Assembly: GCF_015354735.1 (NCBI RefSeq)
Contig: NZ_JACEFJ010000014.1
Location: 52,792 to 116,791, forward strand
Length of the DNA: 64,000 nt
From: Pararhodonellum marinum
Lineage (GTDB): Bacteria; Bacteroidota; Bacteroidia; Cytophagales; Cyclobacteriaceae
Reading direction: 5' to 3'
Shown here: piece by piece, positions 48,796-55,817 of the stretch
Numbering within the stretch: the stretch's first letter is position 1
Layout: each line of letters opens with the position of its first letter
The notes under the pieces: generated by a model
Told to the model about the DNA's origin: nothing
Seen by the model: only the letters and a program-made list of their open reading frames with translations
Databases searched by the model: none
Position numbers and translations under genes: made by a program

Positions 48796-49061
48796 AAAAA
48801 ACACTGAACAGTTGGCCTTTGGTGGTCATCCTCTGTCTTACACTGGGTTTGGCGCCTTTCAGTCCGGAACCTCATGTTTGGGGCAAACTCAAATGGATAG
48901 CTGGAGGTGCCAATGGGATGGCGGTGATAGATTGGCTTGATTTCTTTTTTCATGGGCTGCCTTGGGTGCTATTGGTAAGGTTGATTGTGGTTTCTTTCAG
49001 GAAGTCAAACAAAAAAGGTGAGCATTTGAAGGTGAAAGGCACTAGGTTGGGTAACTTTTAA
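48792..49061 (+). CDS. Small membrane protein of unknown function
   Basis: This is an 89-residue protein with two hydrophobic segments (about 8-24 and 50-68) and a positively charged tail. PFSPEPHVWGKLKWI is the conserved-looking stretch between them. It resembles small RND-associated or hypothetical proteins found after sterol desaturase genes in Bacteroidota, but I cannot name the family. Coupling to the sterol desaturase by a four-base overlap makes a shared complex likely. Confidence 0.7.
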   Translation: MKKTLNSWPLVVILCLTLGLAPFSPEPHVWGKLKWIAGGANGMAVIDWLDFFFHGLPWVLLVRLIVVSFRKSNKKGEHLKVKGTRLGNF

Positions 49062-49248
49062 CATTCCTCATTCATAACGCCCCACTCGTAAATCGCAATC
49101 CGTCAAACGGTATAACTACACCACAGTGAAGGGGACTTCAAAATAACTGGACAACAGGACAACAACAAAACCTTGTGTGACATTGATTACCTTTTTTGAC
49201 CTGAGGAGCCGTTAAATTTGTGTACATAAACGCTAAAAAAAAAAGCAC

Positions 49249-49584
49249 ATGTTCAACATATTTAAAAGCAAACCCAAGGCATATCAAAACGTGTCGGCTG
49301 AGGATTTTCACAAAGAAATGGGTAACAAAGGCACTGTTTTGATCGATGTGAGATCAGCAGGAGAATTCGGTTCAGGTAAAATCAAGGGAGCCAGAAACCT
49401 GGATGTGATGAGATCCGATTTTAACAAGCAGATCCAGCATTTGGATAAAGACAAAACCTATCTGTTGTATTGCCGAAGCGGCAACAGAAGCGGGCAAGCC
49501 TGTGCCATTATGGCTGAGGCTGGTTTTACCCAATTGAAAAATCTCAATTCAGGATTGATGGGATGGCCTTACGAGTTGGTTTAG
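49249..49584 (+). CDS. Single-domain rhodanese
   Basis: This is a 111-residue sulfurtransferase. LIDVRSAGEFGSGKIKGARN is the N-terminal rhodanese signature, and the active site is Cys in YCRSGNRSG. It has no signal peptide, so it handles sulfane sulfur in the cytoplasm. TAAATTTG at 49213-49220, with TTG 14 bases upstream, resembles a short-spaced promoter. A terminator follows. It belongs with the MBL-rhodanese genes, but accessory DNA separates it from the thioredoxin 5.8 kb downstream. Confidence 0.9.
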   Translation: MFNIFKSKPKAYQNVSAEDFHKEMGNKGTVLIDVRSAGEFGSGKIKGARNLDVMRSDFNKQIQHLDKDKTYLLYCRSGNRSGQACAIMAEAGFTQLKNLNSGLMGWPYELV

Positions 49585-49608
49585 ACTAGGATTTAATTCC
49601 TTTAATGA

Positions 49609-49637
49609 AAAGCAACCCGAAATAGGGTTGCTTTTTT
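49609..49637 (+). terminator. Rho-independent terminator of the rhodanese gene
   Basis: AGCAACCC at 49611-49618 pairs with GGGTTGCT at 49625-49632 with a six-base loop and six T. Confidence 0.9.
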
Positions 49638-49872
49638 GCTTGTATGACGTGCATGCCTGAAAAGACAATGGCCTCTCTGCGTTTTTTGCGTAAAAAGTAC
49701 CTTTATGCGCTTTTTGCACCCCAATTGCCTAGGGGTTCCGGCATAGATACGTTAGGGCCTCGTAAGGGTCTAGTATAGGATACGTTAGGTTTTGGCTAAA
49801 TTCTAAGAAACTGTATTACTATTTCAAGTGTAATGAGGACTTGAGTCGATCCTCAATCGGGAGAAGCAACCT

Positions 49873-50268
49873 GAACGCAAACGTAAAAACCTGATCAGAT
49901 TGGGGGTAGACCAAGACCTTGCCTATGCATGGAAGGACTCAGCGTAAAGAAAACTTCCGAGGGAAGTTTTTAGCTGAGGGCCTGGCAGTAGGGGAGGAAG
50001 AAAAGGGGGATGGGCAGTGGCTCCGCGTCCGATGGCAATATTGCTCAATCCAAAGATACGCGGGTGGATTCAATATGATGGGAAGATAAGCCGCAGAAGT
50101 TTAAAACCTGTGTTTTATTACCTGCACCACCGAATGATCAGATGGATTCTGAATAAGTACAAAAGCTTCAAAGGAAGCAAGGTCAAAGCAAATAAATGGC
50201 TTAGGCAAGTGACGGTTTCTTAGCCAAACCTGTTTTATCATTGGGAACTGGGATACAAATTAGTCTAA
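49873..50268 (+). pseudogene. Group II intron reverse transcriptase/maturase, C-terminal remnant
   Basis: In one frame, NLIRLGVDQDLAYAW (49888-49932) and GGRKGGWAVAPRPM (49996-50034) match the tail found in many intron proteins, and LNPKIRGWIQYDGK to RRSLKPVFYYLH (50041-50116) is the GIIM maturase domain. Stops at 49945, 49975 and 50221 interrupt it; after the last, PNLFYHWELGYK continues the expected C-terminus to a stop at 50266-50268. A 41-base inverted-repeat insertion (49938-49978) separates the first two motifs. The order, tail before GIIM, suggests a deletion or rejoining. Confidence 0.85.
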
Positions 50269-50296
50269 CAAAATGGACTATCCGACTGCATAAGAA

Positions 50297-50330
50297 GAGC
50301 CGTAGGAATCGAGAGGTTCACGTACCGTTC
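50297..50330 (+). ncRNA. Group II intron domain V
   Basis: Thirty-four bases starting GAGCCGT and ending CGTTC fit domain V, with the catalytic AGC triad in place, a GAGA tetraloop and a five-base upper stem. One lower-stem position has C opposite C where the consensus pairs C with G, consistent with an inactive copy. Confidence 0.85.
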
Positions 50331-50403
50331 CCCGCCTGATCGGACGGGCAGGTGTGAGAGGTATAGGGGTGGGATTCCCATTTACCTACTCGAATACCTA
50401 CAG

Positions 50404-52407
50404 TTATTTTTCATTCAGTTTCTTTTTATACAAATAGTCAGCAATTTTGAAGATTGCATAATTCTTATCTCGGGCAACTTCGTTGAAGAATTGTCCATTT
50501 GTTATTTCATCAATTTGTTGTCCAAAAAGAATTGAGTTTGTACGGAACTTCAATCCTTCAAAGTCCACTATCCAAGGTGTATATAGATAGTTAGGCTTGT
50601 CATCCGAATTTTCAACTATTAATTTGTTACCGTTTTGAAATACAATGATGATTCTTCTCCAATCCGTTGTTGTACTCCAATTTCCATAAGATTGCCAAAA
50701 AGCATTATTGATTTCTTCATCACTCAAAGTGAATAACGAGTCTGCGACTGACTTGTAAAAATTGAAATCTGTTTTTTCTCCTGGAAATGTGTACAAGTTC
50801 TCAAAGTCAAAACGGTCTATGCCTGATTTATTTATGCGTTGCTCTTCTTTATCAATAAACTTTTTAAACTCGTTAATGTCATTTTCTGTAATGTTCAAAT
50901 CAGTCAAGGAAACATTTGAGAATCGTGATTTGTCTATTACATTAATAATCCGTTCTATTTTAGCTACTTCGATTTCATTGTCTGCACGGGAAAGATATTT
51001 TGAAGACTTTGTTTTTTTATCTACTTCATATTTATCTCCCTTTTTAATGTAAGTTCTTAATGAATTGTCAGAATGGAAACAACCTTGACTGCCATTTTCA
51101 AAATGAAATTCTTTTACATCGAGGTCAGAAAAGAGGCTTTTGGGTAGGTTATATTGATTCACTGACTTTTGTATATAGTCTAAGGCGTAGTATTTATTTA
51201 AGCTTCTGTCAGCCAATATCATTTTGTCGTCAAATAAAGTAGCATTGGCAATAGAGAAATCCACAGTCATAAATCGATACCATTGCTTTTTCTTCTTGTC
51301 AAAACGTAAAATATCTTTATTCTCAAATCCATATTCTTCACCTTCAAAGCTTAATTTGAAGTAGGGTTCTTGAATTGGAATTTCATCTGTAAATAACTGA
51401 GAAACTATAAATTCATCACGATTAATCTTATAAATACTTTCAAAAGTCAATACGAAAAGATTGTTGTTTCTTATACCGATTGCTCTTGGATTATTCTCAA
51501 GCGATTTACTTGATTGCCAAGTTTTAATAAAATTGATATTATAAAGGCTTGTACTCAAATCTTGATTGATTGTGAAAAGGTTTTCATTTTCAGAAACTTC
51601 AAAATCAATTACTTCTGGCAAGTAAGTCCAATCAATAGAATTTGATTTAGTAATAAACACTCTACCTTGCTGATTGATGATATAGTAGCTTCCAAAAATT
51701 CTTATTTTCCTAATGTCAGGTCGGTCTTCTTTCGAAAGTCTTTCATACTTTCCTTGACTTAAAGGTGTTGGTAGTTTTTCCCAACTTTGGCAGTTATCAG
51801 TTGTTTTGTAAAGTACGTTCCAAAAAGAGCCAAACAATCCTGTTTGTTCATCTTTTGCAAAATGAATAGTTGAAAATCTTAATGCATTTTCATTTCCTGC
51901 CTTATCAAACGATTTCCAATTTATCCCACTATTTTCGGAGTAATAAATGAGTTGCGAATTTCCGCTCATCCAAGCTTTTCCGTTGTTGTTGATGTATGCC
52001 GCATCAATCCAACTGCTTTTCCCAAATTTTACCTTTTCCCAATTCTTTCCGTGATTCCCTGACCAAAAAACAAAGTCTTGCTTTCCACCTTCTTGAATAA
52101 ACCCTGAAATCATCAGAGTATCTTCAGAAAAGAAATTTACTCTCTCAAAAGTCTTTCCTGAACTAAAATTATATGGGTCTAACGAACCATAAGGTCCGAT
52201 GTGCCATAATTCTCCGATTTGTTTGGTGTAGTAAATGTTTCCCGCTTTGGTCGCTACCCAAATTTCTTCGGTTGGTGAAACCCCAAGCTCTGATACTCCT
52301 CCTGAAATTGATAATCTTGATAAATATTCTTCTTGTCCAAAAACTGTCAATGGCAGAATGAAAATTGTCAATATGGGCAGTATCTTTCTCAAAATTGTGG
52401 GTAACAT
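50404..52407 (-). CDS. Secreted BNR/propeller-type protein of unknown function
   Basis: This is a 667-residue exported protein. The leader (residues 1-25, ILPILTIFILPLTVFGQ) is a signal peptide. The N-terminal half has repeated units of the BNR/Ycf48 type, for example YYSENSGINWKSFDK and YKTTDNCQSWEKL, forming a propeller. The C-terminal third (about 450-667) is not recognised. The ATG 52407 follows a GTG 33 bases upstream, which I reject because the leader starts here. Codon use is AT-rich. It is the last of three reverse-strand genes in cassette-like arrangement; the intron relic abuts its stop. Confidence 0.72.
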   Translation of the reverse strand: MLPTILRKILPILTIFILPLTVFGQEEYLSRLSISGGVSELGVSPTEEIWVATKAGNIYYTKQIGELWHIGPYGSLDPYNFSSGKTFERVNFFSEDTLMISGFIQEGGKQDFVFWSGNHGKNWEKVKFGKSSWIDAAYINNNGKAWMSGNSQLIYYSENSGINWKSFDKAGNENALRFSTIHFAKDEQTGLFGSFWNVLYKTTDNCQSWEKLPTPLSQGKYERLSKEDRPDIRKIRIFGSYYIINQQGRVFITKSNSIDWTYLPEVIDFEVSENENLFTINQDLSTSLYNINFIKTWQSSKSLENNPRAIGIRNNNLFVLTFESIYKINRDEFIVSQLFTDEIPIQEPYFKLSFEGEEYGFENKDILRFDKKKKQWYRFMTVDFSIANATLFDDKMILADRSLNKYYALDYIQKSVNQYNLPKSLFSDLDVKEFHFENGSQGCFHSDNSLRTYIKKGDKYEVDKKTKSSKYLSRADNEIEVAKIERIINVIDKSRFSNVSLTDLNITENDINEFKKFIDKEEQRINKSGIDRFDFENLYTFPGEKTDFNFYKSVADSLFTLSDEEINNAFWQSYGNWSTTTDWRRIIIVFQNGNKLIVENSDDKPNYLYTPWIVDFEGLKFRTNSILFGQQIDEITNGQFFNEVARDKNYAIFKIADYLYKKKLNEK

Positions 52408-52540
52408 TTCTCGTGTATGAGCCGTTGCGTGTCTCGTCACGAACCATTAAAAGTATAAAACTCCGATGGAAAATCCCCGAGGATTTTCCAAAGAAGCACA
52501 GACCAAGCAATGGCTTATACACGGTGTTGTGTTTTCGTAC
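52405..52540 (-). repeat. Palindromic cassette boundary (attC-like), between the 52550 and 50404 genes
   Basis: Arms CGTGTATGAGCCGTTGC (52412-52428) and GCAATGGCTTATACACG (52507-52523) pair at 15 of 17 positions, and an inner hairpin at about 52464-52485 has nine-base perfect arms. GTACGAAAAC on the reverse strand (52531-52540) approximates the complement of its own cassette edge GTTTCATAC (with one extra base). Length is about 136 bases, like the other sites. A clean GTT at the far end, next to the 50404 gene start, was not found. Confidence 0.6.
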
Positions 52541-52549
52541 TTTTTGTTC

Positions 52550-53614
52550 CTAAAGAACTTGGTTGAACCATTCAATTGATACCATTCCTTCTAATTTTAC
52601 TAATTCAGTCAATTTTCTTGAATGTTTTAATGGATGACGTATTTGACTTAATTGGTTAAAATATTTTTCAGTTGCATCTTTAGTTTTAAAAATTTGTTCA
52701 AAATGTCGCCAATTTGAATCTTTTAAAATAACCAACTTTAAATGTTCAATATCTGCAAATTCAATCGCATTTTTTAATGATTTGTAATCATCAATATTTT
52801 CACGTGGATGTTGGTCAACGTGTTGTTTAATTCTTCTTCGTATGTCATTTTTTGGACTCCCTGTGATTATGTCCTCATAATTTTCTTTTCCAGTTTTCTT
52901 TACTAGAGTGTCAACGAAAAAATTTCTCAATTTATGCTCAATAACATCAACTTCATTTTCAATTAGTTTTCTTTCGGACACGACACTTTTAGCGACTTGA
53001 TGATTCCCTTTAATTTCTTCCGCTTTTTTAGTTATTTGCTCAATATAATATTCAGCCAATCGTTCTCCGTTAAGTTTACCTCCTTGAGCATAATTATCAA
53101 TTTGAAAATGAATAGGTTTTTCTAAATTTTCAAAAATAAAATCTACGTAAGTTATGTTACCTCTTGTCCTTATACGTGCATTTTTCAAATCTTTTAAGTC
53201 GTATTTCGTATTTAGATTGGAATTGACACCAAATGTTGCAGAATCGATGCAAAAAATACTAACAAAAAGATTTTCTCCCTCAACTTTAAATGTTAAGAGC
53301 CATAAAAATCTATTTTCATTATGATGCTTGTTTAATTCTTCAAGTCTTTTAAAATTTTCAACATCTGTGCTTGAATGAATTTCAGTACCGTCACAAATAC
53401 TATTTATTCCATAACCCCAAAAGTCCCCGGCAAAAAGCTTTGATTTTTTGCACTGGGTTTGAACAGTTTGAATATTTATTCTTTGAGCTGTTTTAATATG
53501 CATTGCTCTTGCACCAGACCCAGTATTGCCAGTTATTGCGATGAAATATTCATCCATTCTTTTATTCAGAATTTCAGAAAACTGACTTTCAGAAATGTGT
53601 TGTTCTTTACTCAC
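52550..53614 (-). CDS. HEPN-domain (Swt1-like) protein in a cassette unit
   Basis: This is a 354-residue soluble protein. Its C-terminal region (about 310-335, with RHPLKH near residue 329) has the R-x4-H catalytic motif of HEPN ribonucleases in a Swt1-like context (IRHPLKHSR). The N-terminal 200 residues include the stretch GDFWGYGINSICDG and do not match a family I recognise; a nuclease or sensor domain is possible. The start is GTG. HEPN proteins often act in toxin-antitoxin or antiviral systems, but no antitoxin partner is identified. It is 47 bases from the cassette core. Confidence 0.68.
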   Translation of the reverse strand: MSKEQHISESQFSEILNKRMDEYFIAITGNTGSGARAMHIKTAQRINIQTVQTQCKKSKLFAGDFWGYGINSICDGTEIHSSTDVENFKRLEELNKHHNENRFLWLLTFKVEGENLFVSIFCIDSATFGVNSNLNTKYDLKDLKNARIRTRGNITYVDFIFENLEKPIHFQIDNYAQGGKLNGERLAEYYIEQITKKAEEIKGNHQVAKSVVSERKLIENEVDVIEHKLRNFFVDTLVKKTGKENYEDIITGSPKNDIRRRIKQHVDQHPRENIDDYKSLKNAIEFADIEHLKLVILKDSNWRHFEQIFKTKDATEKYFNQLSQIRHPLKHSRKLTELVKLEGMVSIEWFNQVL

Positions 53615-53650
53615 TCGGTTTTTTGTTTTGAAAGATGTTTATGGTTTCCG

Positions 53651-53789
53651 CAGTATGAAACGTTAATATAAAAGAGGGCAGCGGATTTAAAAGCCAGTAA
53701 ACTATCCCCCGAAACCGAAACCAGTGAAAAGAACTGAGGGCTCCGCTACCACTGAACCTGCTGCTCTTTTTTATATAGTGTTAGCAACT
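53651..53789 (-). repeat. Palindromic cassette boundary (attC-like), between the two HEPN genes
   Basis: On the reverse strand AGTTGCTAAC (plus 53780-53789) follows the 53795 gene's stop, and GTTTCATAC (plus 53653-53661) starts the next cassette. Inner arms include TATATAAAAAAGAGCAGCAGG opposite CCGCTGCCCTCTTTTATATTA with a few mismatches. AGTTGCTAAC complements this cassette's own left edge GTTAGCAGCT at 9 of 10 positions, but the neighbouring edge at only 6 of 10. Confidence 0.72.
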
Positions 53790-53794
53790 GAATT

Positions 53795-54556
53795 TCATAA
53801 ATTATACTCTTTGGTCATAACTTCAAACACTTTATTCATTTTGACCATTCCTTTTAACCATCCATCAGTAGACATTTCATCTTCAAAAACAAAATTATAT
53901 GATTTACGGTCTAAATGTCTCCATATTAATGTAGCCATAGTCATGAATTTTCCATAATACAAATGAGACCTTGGATACTCTCCAACTTCATCTTTAATTC
54001 TTTCTGACAAAAATTTACCAGGGGAGACAAATTTATCTATACTATATCTATTAGAATACATCTTCAAAAGACCACTCTTTGACTTTCTACTTTTATGAGC
54101 TACATAATTTCGTAGTGCATAGGCTTCATCAATTTGATTTAATAGTTTCATTTGAAACTGGTCAAAAGGATTATTCTTTTCAGAAATAGTCTTTTTTGCT
54201 ATCCCCTTCAATTCTGATGAACTTGTAATAGATAAATAACTAAGTCCGTTAATAATAGCTGCAGAATTATCAAAACTAATTTTATTTGGCAATTCTAAGT
54301 CAAGAAATTTAGATATTTGACTTGTATCTATTGCGACACAATACACCAAAATATTTTGAATAAACGTTTCCCATTCCGCTATGTGTTTAACCAAAAAAGC
54401 TTCTTCAAGTAAACAAATATCATTTTCGCTAAACAATTTCGGATTTTCTGAAACCTTATTAAGAAGTTGATTATAAGAAAGGGAAGCATTATGAAATTCA
54501 ATAACAAATTTCATAAATGGGTCAAATTGAATTTTATTACGGTCGCTTTCTTTCAT
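53795..54556 (-). CDS. HEPN-domain (RiboL-PSP-HEPN-like) protein in a cassette unit
   Basis: This is a 253-residue soluble protein, largely alpha-helical. RNYVAH near residue 150 is the R-x4-H motif of HEPN domains, in a context (ALRNYVAHKSRKSK) seen in the RiboL-PSP-HEPN group. These proteins are predicted RNases in defence systems or toxins. The start ATG lies 14 bases after the cassette core (54571) and the stop six bases before the attC-like site, the compact form of integron cassette genes. The base composition is AT-rich compared with the flanking sulfur genes. Confidence 0.72.
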   Translation of the reverse strand: MKESDRNKIQFDPFMKFVIEFHNASLSYNQLLNKVSENPKLFSENDICLLEEAFLVKHIAEWETFIQNILVYCVAIDTSQISKFLDLELPNKISFDNSAAIINGLSYLSITSSSELKGIAKKTISEKNNPFDQFQMKLLNQIDEAYALRNYVAHKSRKSKSGLLKMYSNRYSIDKFVSPGKFLSERIKDEVGEYPRSHLYYGKFMTMATLIWRHLDRKSYNFVFEDEMSTDGWLKGMVKMNKVFEVMTKEYNL

Positions 54557-54564
54557 TATTTAGC

Positions 54565-54571
54565 TGCTAAC
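54565..54571 (-). repeat. Cassette core (GTTAGCA) at the left edge of the 53795 gene unit
   Basis: Read on the reverse strand, GTTAGCA at 54571-54565 leads GTTAGCAGCT, which complements AGTTGCTAAC after the same gene. It marks the inferred 5' boundary of the cassette. Confidence 0.6.
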
Positions 54572-54997
54572 TAGCAACTAACCCCAACCCATTGAGGTTA
54601 TATCGCTTACATAAATACCTCATATTTATCAAAACTGCGAATAAGGCAATATTAATATTTGATATTATCTGGGACGGTATAAATAAGGGCCAGATTTCTG
54701 ATTCCGAGGAACACCCCCCTAAAATAAACGCTTATTTATTTAGCAAAAAATACCCATTTCATAGTATTTTCACTAAAATAGGGCCTAAAAACCCCAAAAT
54801 CTGAAGCTATGCTGTAAAATTGGGTCTTGATTTTGGATTTCGACTAATTTGCTTAGATACAAACCTTTGGCCTCTTTATGTTTTTAACCTACCCATTCCC
54901 CACCAAGCATCATATTTCCGATCACGGTATTTTCCCCCAATAAAAAAGCCCCAACCAAGGGGCTTAAATCAAAAACCAATCAAAATCCAATACATTT
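54572..54997. other. Intergenic region to the right of the reverse-strand cassettes
   Basis: Between the cassette edge and the HTH remnant I see only short open frames on the forward strand (54592-54804, 54820-55029) with no family resemblance. A terminator at 54942-54965 serves the remnant. No integrase gene is visible here. Confidence 0.4.
54942..54965 (-). terminator. Rho-independent terminator, reverse strand
   Basis: AAGCCCC at 54946-54952 pairs with GGGGCTT at 54959-54965, and the A-run at 54942-54947 becomes a T-run on the reverse strand. It lies 32 bases after the HTH-remnant stop. Confidence 0.85.
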
Positions 54998-55198
54998 TCA
55001 ATATAACTTACGCTCCAAAATCCGCTTGATCGCCTCATTCATCTGCATCATCCTTTCCATCATCTTCATCATGACCTCGGTTTGTTTACCATCTCCGGCC
55101 CTAAAAGTGCGGTTTGTTTGAATGGCAATGTTGGAACCATTAATTGACTCAACACAATGAACAGGTTGAGCTGCCCCGATTTGCAGAGGATCAACTTT
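54998..55198 (-). pseudogene. 3' remnant of a small regulator-like gene
   Basis: An open frame without a start codon, from a stop at 55199-55201 to a TGA at 54998-55000, encodes about 66 residues: AAQPVHCVESINGSN, then a Met-rich helix (MMKMMERMMQMNEAI) and ILERKLY. The composition resembles the C-terminal part of XRE/HTH-type proteins of Bacteroidota, but this is a guess. The in-frame ATG pair at about 55069-55074 could also start a tiny protein of 24 residues. It retains its terminator. Confidence 0.5.
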
Positions 55199-55413
55199 TT
55201 ACCCCTTAATAGAAAAGCAACCATAAACAGGGTTGTTTTTTTGTTTTAGCTGAAACCAAGACCCTGCTGGCTTTTGTTGGTAAAGAAAAACGGATTTCAT
55301 CACTAACTGTCGAGGAGTCAAGCAAGAATTAACTCCTTCAATGTGACAAAAATTACCGTTAAGTTTTCTTTAACCCCTTACCTTTGTTTCAAGATTCAAG
55401 CAAAAACAATCTT

Positions 55414-55734
55414 ATGGAAAGCAAACCAAAATCATTTAACGACCTGATCAACGGTGAACAACCCGTCTTGGTGGATTTCTTTGCCACCTGGTGTGGTCCC
55501 TGTCAGATGATGCAACCCATTCTTCAGGATACTGCCTCCCAAGTGGGCGATAAAGTGAAGATCATCAAAGTAGATGTAGACAAAAATCCTCTTGCCGCCA
55601 GCAAGTTTCAGGTAAGGGGAGTGCCCACGCTAATTTTGTTTCAAAACGGGAAACCGCTTTGGAGACAGTCGGGGGTGGTACCTACCCATCAGCTGGTCAA
55701 AGTGATTCAGGAGCATTTGAGTCAGAAAGTGTAA
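55414..55734 (+). CDS. Thioredoxin
   Basis: This is a 106-residue thioredoxin with the active site WCGPC in FFATWCGPCQMM and the conserved cis-proline in RGVPTLILF. It is cytoplasmic, with no leader. The ATG at 55414 gives the usual N-terminus; TTG at 55384 is ignored. TACCTTTG at 55379-55386 matches a -7 element. The gene precedes the MBL-rhodanese gene by 83 bases and probably reduces persulfides formed by the pathway. Confidence 0.92.
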   Translation: MESKPKSFNDLINGEQPVLVDFFATWCGPCQMMQPILQDTASQVGDKVKIIKVDVDKNPLAASKFQVRGVPTLILFQNGKPLWRQSGVVPTHQLVKVIQEHLSQKV

Positions 55735-55817
55735 GCCCATGGTGACTTTTGTCATATTTATTTTCACTCAAAATCAGTAAATTTATTTCAGAAACTAAAC
55801 CCAAACGCACGATAATT

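Larger units (their letters stand above)
49848..50396 (+). mobile_element. Decayed group II intron, 3' part
   Basis: The segment includes part of a reverse transcriptase/maturase (49873-50268) with stops, a recognisable catalytic domain V (50297-50330) and a domain VI-like end (about 50345-50396, TGTGAGAGG to CTACTCGAA). The 5' RNA domains and the reverse transcriptase core are missing. Left and right boundaries are uncertain; the right end lies next to the stop of the reverse-strand gene at 50404. An 11-base direct repeat GATACGTTAGG at 49746-49756 and 49779-49789 lies to the left. Confidence 0.85.
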
